Assembly: GCF_009765705.1 (NCBI RefSeq)
Contig: NZ_LMUX01000021.1
Location: 438,946-502,945 of the forward strand
Reading direction: 5' to 3'
DNA length: 64,000 bases
Source of the DNA: Burkholderia sp. L27(2015)
GTDB taxonomy: Bacteria; Pseudomonadota; Gammaproteobacteria; Burkholderiales; Burkholderiaceae
Part shown: positions 28,021 to 39,255 of the stretch, piece by piece
How positions within the stretch are numbered: position 1 is the stretch's first letter
Layout of the letters: each line of letters starts with the position of its first letter
Translations under genes and position numbers: made by a program
The notes under the pieces: generated by a model
Told to the model about the DNA's origin: nothing
Databases searched by the model: none
The model's input: the letters and a program-made list of their open reading frames with translations, nothing else

Positions 28021-29115
28021 TCATAACGAATCGGCACGATAGTCCGGGTCGGGTGGCCTTGTCGGATCGACCGAAGCCTCCTGTGCGTCCGACAAATCCT
28101 GCACGATGCCCAGCGCGCCCTGGTCGATCAGCGTCTGCGCCACCTGGTGGCCCAGTTGCCGTGCCTGGCTCAGGTCGGCGACCGCCGCACACGCATCGGC
28201 ACGCAGCGTGCGCGCGCCGTCGGGCGTGGCGATCGAACTCTGTAGCCTGAGCTGCGCGCCGTCCCAACTGCCGTAGGCCGCCAGCGGCACCGTGCAGCTG
28301 CCGCCCAGCGCAAGCGAAACGGCCCGCTCGGCGGCGGTTGCCAGCGCTGTGTCCCTATCGTCTAGCGGCGCCAGCCATTGGAGCAGGTCCGCGCGGTCGG
28401 TACGCGTCTCGATGCCCAGCGCCCCCTGGCCTGCCGCCGGCAAGCTATCGGCGATATCGAGCCGTGCGCGTATCCGTGCGGCCAGGCCCAGGCGCTGCAG
28501 CCCTGCGGCGGCCAGGATAATCGCCGCGTAGTCGCCGCGATCGAGCTTGGCCAAGCGTGTATCGAGGTTGCCGCGTAACGGGGCCACGTGCAAATGCGGA
28601 TAACGCGCGCGCACCATCGCTTCGCGACGCAGGCTGGAGGTGCCCACCACGCTGCCTGGCGGCAACGCGTCCAGCGACGCATACAGCGAGCTAACCAGCG
28701 CATCGCGAGGATCTTCGCGCTGCATCACTGCGGCCAGCGTAAAGCCTTCGGGCAGCGTCATCGGCACATCTTTGAGCGAATGGACAGCCAGATCCGCACG
28801 CCCTTGTTCCAGCGCAGTTTCGAGTTCTTTAACGAACAACCCTTTGCCGCCGACCTTAGCCAAGGTACGATCCTGAATCTGGTCGCCACGGGTCGTCATG
28901 CCCAACAGGCTCACTTGGCAGGCCGGATATAATTTTTGCAACGCAGCCTGCACATGCTCGGCCTGCCACAGTGCCAACCGGCTTTCGCGCGTGGCGATCA
29001 CCAGCTTGGCAGGCGGCGCAAACCGCGGCGCGAGGGGCGACCCGGCCGGCGTGGTAGCGGACGTCGTGGCGAGCGAAGATGTGGGCAGTGGCGCTGAATG
29101 CGTCTCGGAGTTCAT
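28021..29115 (-). CDS. hemC: Porphobilinogen deaminase (hydroxymethylbilane synthase)
   Basis: A 364-residue cytoplasmic enzyme that joins four porphobilinogens. Signatures: [50 protein letters not shown] and the cofactor-binding Cys in [13 protein letters not shown]. An N-terminal extension of about 35 Ser/Thr/Pro-rich residues precedes the conserved core. It is the first gene of the hemC-hemDX-hemY operon and is divergent from ppc over a 184-bp gap that must hold both promoters. Confidence 0.96.
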   Translation of the reverse strand: MNSETHSAPLPTSSLATTSATTPAGSPLAPRFAPPAKLVIATRESRLALWQAEHVQAALQKLYPACQVSLLGMTTRGDQIQDRTLAKVGGKGLFVKELETALEQGRADLAVHSLKDVPMTLPEGFTLAAVMQREDPRDALVSSLYASLDALPPGSVVGTSSLRREAMVRARYPHLHVAPLRGNLDTRLAKLDRGDYAAIILAAAGLQRLGLAARIRARLDIADSLPAAGQGALGIETRTDRADLLQWLAPLDDRDTALATAAERAVSLALGGSCTVPLAAYGSWDGAQLRLQSSIATPDGARTLRADACAAVADLSQARQLGHQVAQTLIDQGALGIVQDLSDAQEASVDPTRPPDPDYRADSL

Positions 29116-29299
29116 GAAAAAGCTTTGAAAGGCCCGCTTGCAACACCTACAGCGTCGTTTCCGACAAAACCGGAATAGGGCGCGCGGGCCGGATTGAGAA
29201 GTCGAGTAATGGTATCACGCACCCCTGTGCCAACCGGCTGGCTGGCACAGGCTTATCTGGGTCGCTTATCCAACTTGTAATCAGCGAGGGACTTTCATC

Positions 29300-32278
29300 G
29301 TGACGTCTTCCGACTCGGCCCGCAGCATCGGCGCTGCAACCCACCCCGCTGCATCGGAAACCCCTGCACGCGTTTCCGCCGCCGCGGCCAGCGCGCCGCG
29401 CGCCGCACGCGCCCGTGCCCGCGAGGACAAAGATCAACCCCTGTTCGAGGACATCCGCTTCCTGGGCCGCCTGCTCGGCGACGTGGTGCGCGAACAGGAC
29501 GGCGACGCCGTCTACGATGTCGTGGAAACGATCCGCCAGCGCGCCGTCAAGTTTCGCCGCGAGGACGACAACGCCGCGGCAGCCCAACTGGAAAAGCTGC
29601 TCAATGCGCTCAGCCGCGACCAGACCGTCTCAGTGGTGCGCGCGTTCAGCTATTTTTCGCATCTCGCCAACATCGCCGAGGATCGCCACCATATTCGCCG
29701 CCGCCGCGTCCACATGCTGGCGGAGTCCCCTGCGCCCGCCGGAACGATCGCTTACGCACTCGCGCGCCTGGCTCGCAGCGGCGCCAGCAAGACCCCGACG
29801 CTGCAATATTTCTTCGATCACGCCTTGATCGTGCCGGTGCTGACCGCCCACCCGACCGAAGTACAGCGCAAAAGCATCCTGGACGCGCAGCACGATATCG
29901 CCCACCTGCTCGCCGAGCGCGACTTGCCGCTCACGCGCACCGAGCGTGAGCATAACGAAGCATTGCTGCGCGCGCGCGTGACCTCGTTGTGGCAGACCCG
30001 GATGCTGCGCGAATCCAAGCTTACGGTCGCCGACGAGATCGAAAACGCGCTGTCTTATTACCGTGCAACCTTCCTCAGCGAGATTCCGGCGCTGTACGCC
30101 GATATCGAAAAGGCTGTCAGCGCGCATGGGTTGCCCGCGCGTTTGCCCAATTTCCTGCAGATGGGCAGTTGGATCGGCGGCGACCGGGACGGCAATCCGA
30201 ACGTAACCGCGGCGACGCTCGAATATGCAATCACGCATCAAGCCGCGGTGATTTTCGAGCATTACCTGACGCAGGTCCACAAACTGGGGGCGGAGTTGTC
30301 GATGTCCGAACTGCTGTGCGGTTCGAGCGATGCGCTCAAACAACTTGCCGACGCGTCGCCCGACGAATCGCCGCACCGTGCCGACGAGCCCTATCGCCGC
30401 GCGCTGATCGGCGTGTACGCGCGCCTGGCCGCCACCGCGCGCCACCTGTTGGGCGCAACCGCTCCGACCACCCGCGAAACTCCAGGCGTGCAGGCGCACG
30501 ACCCGCAGCCCTATGCGCATCCCGAAGCGTTTATCGTTGACTTGCAAACGCTGCTCGACTCGCTGCGCGCGCATCACGGTGCGTCGCTCGCGCGCCCGCG
30601 CCTGGAACCGCTGTTGCGCGCAGCCGAAGTGTTCGGCTTCCATCTGGCCAGCATCGATCTACGGCAAAGCTCCGACATACATGAAGCGGTGGTCGCTGAG
30701 TTGCTGCAGCGCGCAGGTGTCGTGCCGAACTACGCGCAGTTGAGCGAGGCCGACAAGTTGCAGGTACTGCAAGCCGAACTGGCGCAGCCGCGGCCGCTGC
30801 TCTCGCCGTATCTGGAATACTCGGAACTCACCCGTAAAGAGCTGGCGGTGTTCGTGGCCGCGCGCGAGATCCGTGCGCGTTTTGGCACGCGGGCCGTGCG
30901 CAACGCCATTATTTCGCACACCGAGACGGTCAGCGACCTGGTCGAACTTATGCTGCTGCAAAAGGAAACCGGGCTGATGCAGGCGCGGCTGGTGCCGCTG
31001 GACGAGCAACTCGAATCGACCGCGCTAGCGGCCGCCGATCGCGACGATCGCGACGATCCCGATGCGACGGAGCCAGGCCTGATGGTGATCCCGCTGTTCG
31101 AGACCATCCCCGATTTACGGCAGGCTCCCCAGATCATGCGCGACCTGTTCGCGCTGCCCGGCATCGATACCCTGATGGAATCGCAGGGCAATGAGCAGGA
31201 AGTGATGCTGGGCTACTCCGACAGCAACAAGGACGGCGGTTTTCTCACCTCGAATTGGGAGCTATATCGGGCGGAGCTGGCGCTGGTCGCACTGTTCAAA
31301 GACCGCGGCGTGCGGCTGCGGCTCTTTCATGGTCGCGGAGGCACCGTGGGACGTGGCGGTGGCCCGACCTACCAGGCTATCCTGTCGCAACCGCCGGGCA
31401 CCGTCGACGGCCAGATCCGTCTGACGGAGCAAGGCGAAGTGATTGCGTCGAAATTCGGCAACCCGGAAATCGGGCGGCGCAATCTTGAGACCGTCGTGGC
31501 GGCGACCCTCGAAGCGTCGCTCGCGAGCGACCCAGAAACACTGGACGTGCCCGCCGCGTTCGAACAACTCATGCAGCAGCTCTCGGATGACGCGATGCAG
31601 GCGTACCGCGCGCTGGTGTACGAAACTCCGGGCTTCACCGACTATTTCTTCGCTTCGACCCCGATCGCTGAAATCGCCGAGCTCAATATTGGCAGCCGAC
31701 CGGCCTCGCGCAAATTCAACGACCCGGCGCAACGCAAGATCGAAGACTTGCGCGCCATTCCGTGGGGCTTCTCGTGGGGCCAGTGCCGACTGCTGTTGCC
31801 AGGCTGGTTCGGTTTCGGCAGTGCCGTGCAGGGCTATCTGGACCAGGCCGCGACGCCCGTCGAGCGCAACAAGCGGCTCGCGCTGCTGAAGAAAATGAAC
31901 AAGACCTGGCCGTTCTTCTCGACGCTGCTGTCGAATATGGATATGGTGCTGGCGAAGTCCGACCTGGCGGTGGCGTCGCGCTATGCGCAACTGGTCAGCG
32001 ACAAGAAGCTACGCAAGCACGTGTTCGGCAGGATAGTCGCCGAATGGGAGCGAACCTCGCACTTGCTCTCGGAAATCACCGGCAACGACGAGCGGCTCGC
32101 CGATAACCCGCTGCTGGCGCGTTCGATCAAGAACCGCTTCCCCTACCTTGATCCGCTGAATCACCTGCAAGTGGAGCTGCTCAGCCGGCATCGCTCGGGC
32201 GTTAGCGATGAGCGCGTCAAGCGCGGCATACATATGACCATCAACGGGATAGCGGCGGGCTTGCGCAATACAGGCTAA
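29300..32278 (+). CDS. ppc: Phosphoenolpyruvate carboxylase
   Basis: A 992-residue cytoplasmic enzyme that carboxylates PEP to oxaloacetate, feeding the citrate cycle. The catalytic His is His184 in [13 protein letters not shown]. Further signatures: [45 protein letters not shown] and the C-terminal [14 protein letters not shown]. It starts with GTG 29300, preceded by GAGGG; an upstream ATG is not available in frame. The first 45 residues are an Ala/Ser-rich extension. A low-complexity Asp-rich insert ([15 protein letters not shown]) lies near residue 580. It is divergent from hemC, as in other Burkholderiales. Confidence 0.97.
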   Translation: MTSSDSARSIGAATHPAASETPARVSAAAASAPRAARARAREDKDQPLFEDIRFLGRLLGDVVREQDGDAVYDVVETIRQRAVKFRREDDNAAAAQLEKLLNALSRDQTVSVVRAFSYFSHLANIAEDRHHIRRRRVHMLAESPAPAGTIAYALARLARSGASKTPTLQYFFDHALIVPVLTAHPTEVQRKSILDAQHDIAHLLAERDLPLTRTEREHNEALLRARVTSLWQTRMLRESKLTVADEIENALSYYRATFLSEIPALYADIEKAVSAHGLPARLPNFLQMGSWIGGDRDGNPNVTAATLEYAITHQAAVIFEHYLTQVHKLGAELSMSELLCGSSDALKQLADASPDESPHRADEPYRRALIGVYARLAATARHLLGATAPTTRETPGVQAHDPQPYAHPEAFIVDLQTLLDSLRAHHGASLARPRLEPLLRAAEVFGFHLASIDLRQSSDIHEAVVAELLQRAGVVPNYAQLSEADKLQVLQAELAQPRPLLSPYLEYSELTRKELAVFVAAREIRARFGTRAVRNAIISHTETVSDLVELMLLQKETGLMQARLVPLDEQLESTALAAADRDDRDDPDATEPGLMVIPLFETIPDLRQAPQIMRDLFALPGIDTLMESQGNEQEVMLGYSDSNKDGGFLTSNWELYRAELALVALFKDRGVRLRLFHGRGGTVGRGGGPTYQAILSQPPGTVDGQIRLTEQGEVIASKFGNPEIGRRNLETVVAATLEASLASDPETLDVPAAFEQLMQQLSDDAMQAYRALVYETPGFTDYFFASTPIAEIAELNIGSRPASRKFNDPAQRKIEDLRAIPWGFSWGQCRLLLPGWFGFGSAVQGYLDQAATPVERNKRLALLKKMNKTWPFFSTLLSNMDMVLAKSDLAVASRYAQLVSDKKLRKHVFGRIVAEWERTSHLLSEITGNDERLADNPLLARSIKNRFPYLDPLNHLQVELLSRHRSGVSDERVKRGIHMTINGIAAGLRNTG

Positions 32279-32375
32279 TCGTAGGTAGGCGAGCGCGGTG
32301 CGCGAGAATACGGCCGCTTTTTTGCCGTGATAGATTGCGGATCAACTTCGAACTCACCACGCGATTCGCCGCTCC

Positions 32376-33248
32376 ATGCCGACCAGCGCCCTGAACGATA
32401 CGATCCAGCCCAGTTGGCAGGCTCACCTCAAACTGGCATTTGCCGCGCGGCCCGGCGGCAGTTTCATGACCGAGCGGCGCCATAGCGGGCCCCTGCGGGT
32501 GCAAAAGCCGTTGTACCCGGAAGGTGGCCAGATCTGCCATGCGGTAATCGTGCATCCTCCCGGTGGTATCGCCGGCGGCGACGCGCTCACGATAGAAGTT
32601 GACGTGGGCGCGGCCAGCCATGCGGTGCTCGCCACCCCAGGCGCCACCAAATGGTACAAATCGAATCGGCGCAGCGCTCGGCAGCACGTGACGCTGCGCG
32701 TGCATGAAGATGCACATCTCGACTGGCTACCGCAAAACAACATCGTATTCGACGACGCGCGGGCCGAACTCGACCTGACGCTGGTGATTGCCGCATCGGG
32801 CAGCGCGATCGGCTGGGAAGCGACCCAATTGGGTCGTCAGGCCGCAGGCGAAAGCTGGAACGCCGGCCACCTGCAGGCCACCACCACGCTGATGCGCCCG
32901 AATGGCGAGCTGTTGTGGACCGAGCGCGCCATCCTCGCCGCCGACGACCCGCTGCGCGATGCGCCGCAGGGCCTGGGTGGCTGGCCCGCGTTCGGCACCT
33001 TATGGGCAATCGGCCCGGCGCGCAGCGAGCAAACGGATGCGGCGTTGCACGAACAACTGACCGCCCTGCTCGGCTTCGATGCGAACTTGCGTAGCGGCTT
33101 TACTTGTTTGCCCGGCGGAGTGCTGCTGATACGCGCCGTAGCCCGCCAGATGCAAGCGCTGCAGGCGCTGCAGATAGCGTGCTGGAACCTGTTGCGACCG
33201 GTGTTGCACGGCGTGCCCGCGCAGCCGCTGAGATTGTGGTCGACCTGA
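32376..33248 (+). CDS. ureD: Urease accessory protein UreD
   Basis: A 290-residue cytoplasmic chaperone that binds apo-urease and, with UreF and UreG, directs nickel to the active site. Signatures: QAHLKLAFAARPGGSFMTER, GPLRVQKPLYPEG, VIVHPPGGIAGGDAL and HLDWLPQNNIVFDDA. It is the first gene of the urease operon and lies 97 bp after ppc. The gap holds no strong terminator; a weak ACGGC/GCCGT pair is present near 32310. Confidence 0.95.
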   Translation: MPTSALNDTIQPSWQAHLKLAFAARPGGSFMTERRHSGPLRVQKPLYPEGGQICHAVIVHPPGGIAGGDALTIEVDVGAASHAVLATPGATKWYKSNRRSARQHVTLRVHEDAHLDWLPQNNIVFDDARAELDLTLVIAASGSAIGWEATQLGRQAAGESWNAGHLQATTTLMRPNGELLWTERAILAADDPLRDAPQGLGGWPAFGTLWAIGPARSEQTDAALHEQLTALLGFDANLRSGFTCLPGGVLLIRAVARQMQALQALQIACWNLLRPVLHGVPAQPLRLWST

Positions 33249-33376
33249 GACCTTGCGAACGATGCTTCATTTGCCCAAGCCGTCGACTCCCCATCGACCA
33301 ACCCGTTGCACCAACCGTCGCCCCGTAGACCGATTCCGAATCGCCACACCCCGACCCTGAACGCATTGAGCTGCTT

Positions 33377-33679
33377 ATGAAACTGACGCCTCGCGAAAAA
33401 GACAAACTGCTGATCTTCACCGCCGCCTTGCTGGCCGAACGGCGCCGTGCGCGCGGGTTGAAGCTCAATTATCCGGAAGCCATCGCCTTTATCAGCGCCG
33501 CGCTCATGGAAGCCGCGCGCGACGGCAAAAGCGTGGCCGAGGTCATGCATTACGGCACCACCCTGCTGGGCCGTGACGATGTCATGGAAGGCGTGCCCGA
33601 GATGATTCCCGACATCCAGATCGAAGCCACCTTCCCCGACGGCACCAAGCTGGTGACCGTGCATCACCCGATTCCTTAA
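33377..33679 (+). CDS. ureA: Urease gamma subunit
   Basis: A 100-residue subunit, exactly the family length. Visible: [40 protein letters not shown], and [20 protein letters not shown]. It assembles with UreB and UreC into the (ABC)3 urease that hydrolyses urea to ammonia and carbamate. A 128-bp gap separates it from ureD. Confidence 0.97.
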   Translation: MKLTPREKDKLLIFTAALLAERRRARGLKLNYPEAIAFISAALMEAARDGKSVAEVMHYGTTLLGRDDVMEGVPEMIPDIQIEATFPDGTKLVTVHHPIP

Positions 33680-33700
33680 CCCTTAGCGCGCGAGGCAGCG

Positions 33701-34006
33701 ATGATACCCGGCGAAATCCTGACTGAACCAGGCGAAATCGAACTCAACGTGGGGCGCGAAACCGTGTCGCTGACGGTCGCCAACACGGGCGACCGGCCGA
33801 TCCAGGTCGGTTCGCACTTCCATTTTTATGAAACCAATACAGCGTTGAGTTTCGAGCGCGAGCAAGCGCGCGGCTACAGGCTCAACATCACGGCCGGCAC
33901 CGCAGTGCGTTTCGAGCCGGGCCAGGAACGCACGGTCGAACTGGTGGCGCTCGCGGGGGACCGCATCGTCTACGGTTTCAACGGCAAGATCATGGGGCCG
34001 CTCTAA
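33701..34006 (+). CDS. ureB: Urease beta subunit
   Basis: A 101-residue subunit with the normal start [20 protein letters not shown] and signatures [30 protein letters not shown] and the end [10 protein letters not shown]. It lies 21 bp after ureA. A 121-bp gap follows before ureC, longer than usual in this operon, with no gene in it. Confidence 0.97.
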   Translation: MIPGEILTEPGEIELNVGRETVSLTVANTGDRPIQVGSHFHFYETNTALSFEREQARGYRLNITAGTAVRFEPGQERTVELVALAGDRIVYGFNGKIMGPL

Positions 34007-34127
34007 AGCGGCGTTCCAAGGCAGCTCGCTGGGCACATCCATTTTTCGAATTCCGGTTTTCGAATACCGATATGCCGAAGTAACGCAAAGCCACTGAAAG
34101 CAACGGCAACACGACAAGGATACGCAG

Positions 34128-35834
34128 ATGACTCTTCGGATTGGACGCCGCGCCTACGCGGAAATGTTCGGCCCGACCACCGGTGACCGCATCCGGCTGG
34201 CCGACACGGGGCTATTCGTCGAGATCGAGCACGACGCGACGATTTACGGCGAAGAAGTGAAATTCGGCGGCGGCAAAGTGATACGCGACGGCATGGCCCA
34301 GTCGCAACGCGTGCATGCCGATGTGGTCGACACCGTAGTGACCAACGCCGTGATCATCGATCATTGGGGCATCGTCAAAGCCGATATCGGCATCAAGGAC
34401 GGCCGGATCGCCGCGATCGGCAAAGCCGGCAACCCCGATATCCAACCGGGCGTGACGATAGCAATCGGACCGGCTACCGAAGTGATCGCCGGTGAAGGCA
34501 TGATCGCGACCGCCGGCGGAATCGATACGCACATCCATTTCATCAGCCCGCAGCAAATCGACGAAGCGCTGGCCTCGGGCGTGACCACCATGCTGGGCGG
34601 CGGCACCGGCCCGGCTACCGGCACCCTCGCCACAACCTGCACGCCTGGGCCCTGGCATCTGGAGCGCATGCTGCAGGCGGCGGACGGCTGGCCGATCAAC
34701 ATCGGCTTTCTCGGCAAAGGCAACGCCAGCCAAAGCGCGCCTCTGCTCGAACAAATCGCCGCGGGCGCAATCGGCCTGAAGCTCCATGAAGACTGGGGCA
34801 GCACGCCGGCTGCGATCGATTGCTGTCTGTCGGTGGCCGACGACACCGATACGCAGGTGGCGATCCATACCGATACGCTGAACGAAGCGGGCTTTGTCGA
34901 AGCGACCGTCGCCGCCTTCAAGGGCCGCACGATCCATACGTATCACACGGAGGGCGCCGGTGGCGGCCATGCGCCCGACATCATCAAGGTGTGCGGCGAA
35001 TCGAACGTGTTGCCCTCGTCGACCAACCCGACGCGTCCGTACACCGTGAACACGCTCGATGAGCACCTCGACATGCTGATGGTCTGCCATCACCTGGACC
35101 CGGCGATTGCCGAGGATATTGCGTTCGCCGAGTCGCGTATCCGGCGCGAGACGATCGCCGCCGAAGATATCCTGCACGACCTCGGCGCACTATCGATGCT
35201 GTCGTCGGATTCCCAGGCGATGGGACGAGTCGGCGAAGTGATACTGCGCACGTGGCAGAGCGCCCACAAGATGAAGGAACAGCGCGGTGCACTGCCGCAG
35301 GATACGCCGCGCCACGACAATTTCCGGGTCAAGCGTTACATCGCGAAGTACACGATCAACCCGGCCATCACGCACGGCATCTCGCATGAAGTGGGTTCGC
35401 TCGAAGTCGGCAAATGGGCTGACGTGGTGCTGTGGGATCCGGCCTTCTTCGGCGTCAAACCGACGCTGATCCTCAAAGGCGGGATGATCGCGGTCGCGCT
35501 GATGGGCGACCCGAACGCGTCGATTCCGACGCCGCAACCGGTGCACTACCGCGAGATGTTCGCGACCCGCGGCGGCGCACTGGGCAAGACCTCGCTGACC
35601 TTCGTTTCGCAGATGGCGCTCGATGCCGATGTCGCCGGCCGGTACGGCTTGAACAAGCGCGTGGTGGCGGTGAAGAACACGCGGCAGATCAGCAAATCGC
35701 AGATGATCCATAACGCTTGGCAACCCACGATTACCGTCGATCCGGAAACCTATCAAGTGGTCGCGAACGGCGAGTTGTTGACGTGTGAGCCGGCCAAGAG
35801 CCTGCCGATGGCGCAACGTTACTTTCTGTTCTGA
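34128..35834 (+). CDS. ureC: Urease alpha (catalytic) subunit
   Basis: A 568-residue catalytic subunit. Nickel and active-site features are all visible: HIHF near residue 137, the carbamylated Lys218 in [21 protein letters not shown] and the flap His in MVCHHLDP. The C-terminus AQRYFLF is normal. AAGGA lies ten bases upstream of the ATG. The stop shares a base with the ureE start (TGATG). The enzyme is predicted to be active. Confidence 0.98.
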   Translation: MTLRIGRRAYAEMFGPTTGDRIRLADTGLFVEIEHDATIYGEEVKFGGGKVIRDGMAQSQRVHADVVDTVVTNAVIIDHWGIVKADIGIKDGRIAAIGKAGNPDIQPGVTIAIGPATEVIAGEGMIATAGGIDTHIHFISPQQIDEALASGVTTMLGGGTGPATGTLATTCTPGPWHLERMLQAADGWPINIGFLGKGNASQSAPLLEQIAAGAIGLKLHEDWGSTPAAIDCCLSVADDTDTQVAIHTDTLNEAGFVEATVAAFKGRTIHTYHTEGAGGGHAPDIIKVCGESNVLPSSTNPTRPYTVNTLDEHLDMLMVCHHLDPAIAEDIAFAESRIRRETIAAEDILHDLGALSMLSSDSQAMGRVGEVILRTWQSAHKMKEQRGALPQDTPRHDNFRVKRYIAKYTINPAITHGISHEVGSLEVGKWADVVLWDPAFFGVKPTLILKGGMIAVALMGDPNASIPTPQPVHYREMFATRGGALGKTSLTFVSQMALDADVAGRYGLNKRVVAVKNTRQISKSQMIHNAWQPTITVDPETYQVVANGELLTCEPAKSLPMAQRYFLF

Positions 35835-36523
35835 TGCCTACGACCATGCGCAAGATCGATAAGCGTATCGGTAGCGACATCAAGCTCGCGCGTGCGCTGG
35901 TGGCGCGTGCGGCTACGTTGACGCTGCCGTATGAAGCACGATGCAAGAGCCGGCTCGCAGCTCACCTCGATGATGGCGAAGCGGTGGCGTTGTTGATGCC
36001 GCGCGGTACGGTGCTGGCCGAAGGCGATGTCCTGGTCGCCGAGGATGGCGCGTTGATCCGTGTGGTGGCCGCTCCTGAATCGTTGATGCGCGTGACGGCT
36101 TCGAGCGCTGCGGAGTTGATGCGGGCCGCTTATCACCTTGGGAATCGGCATACTCCGGTCGAACTCGGCGACGGTTATCTGCAGCTTGAAGTGGATACTG
36201 TGCTGCGCGATATGCTGCAGGGTATTGGTATGCGTGTCGAAGTGGTGGATGCGCCGTTTCATCCGGAGGCTGGCGCGTATGGCGGCGGTCATAAGCATGG
36301 CCATGATGAAACGTTTGCTGAGGATTATGCGCTTGCGCAAAAGGTGTATGCCGAGCATGACCATGGGCACGCTAAGGGACATGATCATGGGCATGGGCAT
36401 GAGCACGGACATCAGCACGAGCATGAGCACGCGAAAGCGCATAAGCACGGTCACGAGTCAGAGCACAAGCATGACGAAAACTGCCAGCACAACCATCCGC
36501 ACTCACACGATGCAACTGACTGA
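35834..36523 (+). CDS. ureE: Urease nickel chaperone UreE with long His-rich tail
   Basis: A 229-residue nickel metallochaperone that loads UreG and urease. The peptide-binding domain ([40 protein letters not shown]) and the nickel-binding domain ([14 protein letters not shown]) are conserved. From about residue 150 the tail holds roughly two dozen His residues in HxH repeats ([18 protein letters not shown]). Such tails store several nickel ions. ATG 35834 overlaps the ureC stop; an ATG at 35846 is the alternative. Its end overlaps ureF by 14 bp. Confidence 0.96.
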   Translation: MPTTMRKIDKRIGSDIKLARALVARAATLTLPYEARCKSRLAAHLDDGEAVALLMPRGTVLAEGDVLVAEDGALIRVVAAPESLMRVTASSAAELMRAAYHLGNRHTPVELGDGYLQLEVDTVLRDMLQGIGMRVEVVDAPFHPEAGAYGGGHKHGHDETFAEDYALAQKVYAEHDHGHAKGHDHGHGHEHGHQHEHEHAKAHKHGHESEHKHDENCQHNHPHSHDATD

Positions 36524-37208
36524 ACTGATCGGCTTGCTGCACTTGGCGTCGCCGGCGTTGCCGATCGGCGGGTTCAGCTATTCGCAGGGATTGGAAGCCG
36601 CGGTGGAAACCGGACAGGTGCATGACGGCGAATCCGCGCAGTTGTGGATCGCCGCCGGACTCGAAGGCGTGCTCGCTCGCTGCGAACTGCCGTTCATTGC
36701 GCAGCAAATGCAGCGCTGGCACGCGCACGCGGCCCACGATGCGGCGGCCGGCCCGGCGCTCGCCAGTGCCAACGCCTGGTATCTAGCGAGTAGAGAATCA
36801 GCCGAGTTGCGGCAGGAAACCGAGCAAATGGGCTGGTCGCTGGCCTCGCTGTGCAATTCGCTGGAATGGGGCGACGCGGATCAACGCGCCGCGCTAATGA
36901 CGCTCAAGCCGGTGGCATTGCCGACCGTATTTGCTTTTGTGACTGCCGCGCACGGTGCCGAGGTGCAAGCCAGCCTGACTGCGTATGCATTCAGTTGGGT
37001 TGAAAATCAGGTCGCGGCCGCGCTGAAGGCGGTGCCACTTGGGCAACTGGCCGGCCAACGCATACTCTACGGATTGCGTGCGCCGATCGCCGCAGCCGCA
37101 ACAGGCGCCGCCGAGATCGGCCCCGAGCAGCTATCTACGTTCGCGCCTTTGCTGGGCATTTTATCGGCGCGCCATGAATCGCAATATTCTCGATTGTTCC
37201 GCTCTTGA
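36510..37208 (+). CDS. ureF: Urease accessory protein UreF
   Basis: A 232-residue accessory protein working with UreD and UreG. Signatures: [40 protein letters not shown] and the end [13 protein letters not shown] type ([13 protein letters not shown]). The frame is open far upstream through ureE in another phase, but the family start is [14 protein letters not shown] at 36510. Confidence 0.95.
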   Translation: MQLTELIGLLHLASPALPIGGFSYSQGLEAAVETGQVHDGESAQLWIAAGLEGVLARCELPFIAQQMQRWHAHAAHDAAAGPALASANAWYLASRESAELRQETEQMGWSLASLCNSLEWGDADQRAALMTLKPVALPTVFAFVTAAHGAEVQASLTAYAFSWVENQVAAALKAVPLGQLAGQRILYGLRAPIAAAATGAAEIGPEQLSTFAPLLGILSARHESQYSRLFRS

Positions 37209-37248
37209 GCCTTGATCGCAACTGACCGCGTCGCTCCACGCACAACTT

Positions 37249-37300
37249 CATGCACGATTCCACGCTTGATTCCTCGTGTGATCCCACGCTTGATTCCACT
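37249..37300. repeat. Degenerate 12-bp tandem repeat between ureF and ureG
   Basis: CACGCTTGATTC occurs at 37261-37272 and 37285-37296, flanking the variant CTCGTGTGATCC and preceded by a partial copy ending CACGATTC. It fills much of the 112-bp gap between ureF and ureG. Confidence 0.7.
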
Positions 37301-37320
37301 AACTCAATTCATTCAACGCC

Positions 37321-37959
37321 ATGACCGCACTCTATCCCGCCCGCACCAAAAGCCTGCCACCCCTGCGCGTCGGCATCGGCGGCCCGGTCGGTTCAGGCAA
37401 GACCACATTGGTTGAAATGCTCTGCAAAGCATTGCGCGAGCGCTACGATCTGGTGGTCATCACCAACGATATCTACACCAAGGAAGACCAGCGCCTGTTG
37501 ACCGTGGCAGGCGCACTGCCGGCCGAGCGCATCATGGGCGTGGAGACAGGCGGCTGCCCGCATACGGCGATTCGCGAAGATGCCTCGATCAATCTCGAAG
37601 CGGTAGACCGGATGCTGACGCGTTTTCCGAATGCGGACATCGTCTTTATCGAATCGGGCGGCGACAATCTGGCCGCCACGTTCAGCCCCGAGTTATCGGA
37701 CCTGACGATCTATGTGATCGACGTGGCGGGCGGAGAAAAAATACCGCGCAAGGGCGGTCCCGGCATTACCAAATCGGATCTGCTGGTGATCAATAAGGTG
37801 GACCTCGCGCCGATGGTGGGCGCGTCGCTCGAGGTGATGGCCGCCGACGCCGCAAAGATGCGTGGCGTGCGGCCCTTCGTGATGTGCAATACCAAGGCCG
37901 GAATTGGCTTGGCCGAAGTGATAGCGTTTATTGAGCGACAGGGCTTGCTTGTGAGTTGA
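37321..37959 (+). CDS. ureG: Urease accessory GTPase UreG
   Basis: A 212-residue SIMIBI GTPase that supplies energy for nickel insertion. Walker A is [19 protein letters not shown]; the nickel-binding CPH is in [16 protein letters not shown]; the G-motif [12 protein letters not shown] is present. Last gene of the operon. Its 3' end overlaps the convergent waaA gene by 32 bp. Confidence 0.97.
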   Translation: MTALYPARTKSLPPLRVGIGGPVGSGKTTLVEMLCKALRERYDLVVITNDIYTKEDQRLLTVAGALPAERIMGVETGGCPHTAIREDASINLEAVDRMLTRFPNADIVFIESGGDNLAATFSPELSDLTIYVIDVAGGEKIPRKGGPGITKSDLLVINKVDLAPMVGASLEVMAADAAKMRGVRPFVMCNTKAGIGLAEVIAFIERQGLLVS

Positions 37960-39247
37960 GCAAAGCGCCCAACACAGCCACCGTGCGCTGCGTCGCGCCA
38001 CGGTGGCGCGCGGCGAACGCAGCCGCCGCCTGCCCCATTGCGATGCGGCGCGGCGAGTCGACAAACAGATCCTGCACGGCCCGTGCGAGCGCAGCCGCGT
38101 CCGCCACGCGCAGTGCCGCGCCACTTTCCAACGCATCGGCGCTCGCCTGCGTGAAATTGAAGGTATGCGGGCCGAACACCACCGGCACACCAATCGCGCA
38201 GGCTTCTATCAGGTTCTGACCACCCAGCGGCAACAGACTTCCACCGATAAACGCGAGATCGCAAGCCGCGTAATACGCCGGCAACTCTCCCATCGAATCG
38301 CCGAGTAACACCTGCACATCGGCGGGTACGTCCCCATCGGGCAGTGCCCCCCATTGAGAACGCCGCATGCAGCGAAAACCGTTGCGCTCGACCAGCGCTG
38401 CCACCTCAGCAAATCGTTGCGGATGACGCGGCACGAGAATCAGCAAAGCACGCGTCAAAGTGGGGTGTTCCGCGCCCGCGTCCAGCACCTTCCTGAAGGC
38501 GGCCAACACTTCGACCTCCTCCCCTTCGCGCGTGCTGGCCGCGACCCACACGGGCCGCGCACCGATAGCCGCGCGCCACAACCGGCCCAATTCGAGCGGT
38601 TGCGGTGGCGGCGTGATATCGAACTTTAAATTGCCCAGCACCATCACTTCGCGCGCGCCCAACGCCGTGAGGCGCTGCGCATCCGCGGGGCTTTGCGCCA
38701 GCACTTTGGAGAACCCGCCGAACACACGGTGCGCGGCCGTACCGAACCTGGCGCCACGTCGCGCCGAGCGCGCCGACATGCGCGCATTGGCCAGTACCAG
38801 CGGCACCCGCGCGCGTTCGCACTCGGCTATCAGCGTGGGCCACACCTCCGTTTCCATCAGCACGCCCAGCGCCGGCTTCCAGCGTTGCAAGAAGCGCTGC
38901 ACCGCCTGCGGCAGGTCATACGGCAAATAACAGCGCAGCACCCGATCGCCGAACAACTGCTCGCCGGTCGCGCGACCGGTCGGCGTCATATGCGTGAGCA
39001 GGATCTTCACGTCGGGATAGGTTGTGAGCAACGCTTCGATCAACGGCTGCGCGGCACGCGTCTCGCCAACCGAAACCGCGTGCACCCAAATCAGTTGACC
39101 GGTCACGCCGTCGGGGCGATCGCTAAAACCGAAGCGCTCGGGGATATGCTCGCGATAGCCGCGCTCGCGCCGCGAACGCCACAGCAAACGCACCACGGCA
39201 CTCGGCGCAATCAGCCACCATAACAGTCGATACAAGGTATTGAGCAT
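37928..39247 (-). CDS. waaA: Kdo transferase (GT30)
   Basis: A 439-residue inner-membrane glycosyltransferase that adds Kdo to lipid IVA. Visible: an N-terminal membrane anchor [19 protein letters not shown], then [72 protein letters not shown] and [19 protein letters not shown]. It heads towards ureG and follows kdoO by 8 bp, forming a waaC-kdoO-waaA transcript. Confidence 0.95.
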   Translation of the reverse strand: MLNTLYRLLWWLIAPSAVVRLLWRSRRERGYREHIPERFGFSDRPDGVTGQLIWVHAVSVGETRAAQPLIEALLTTYPDVKILLTHMTPTGRATGEQLFGDRVLRCYLPYDLPQAVQRFLQRWKPALGVLMETEVWPTLIAECERARVPLVLANARMSARSARRGARFGTAAHRVFGGFSKVLAQSPADAQRLTALGAREVMVLGNLKFDITPPPQPLELGRLWRAAIGARPVWVAASTREGEEVEVLAAFRKVLDAGAEHPTLTRALLILVPRHPQRFAEVAALVERNGFRCMRRSQWGALPDGDVPADVQVLLGDSMGELPAYYAACDLAFIGGSLLPLGGQNLIEACAIGVPVVFGPHTFNFTQASADALESGAALRVADAAALARAVQDLFVDSPRRIAMGQAAAAFAARHRGATQRTVAVLGALLNSQASPVAQ

Positions 39248-39255
39248 CTATCGCG

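Noticed and set aside
32310..32328. ACGGC/GCCGT pair with a T run after ppc, considered as a terminator
   Set aside because: The T run is inside the loop and not after the stem, so it does not have terminator structure.
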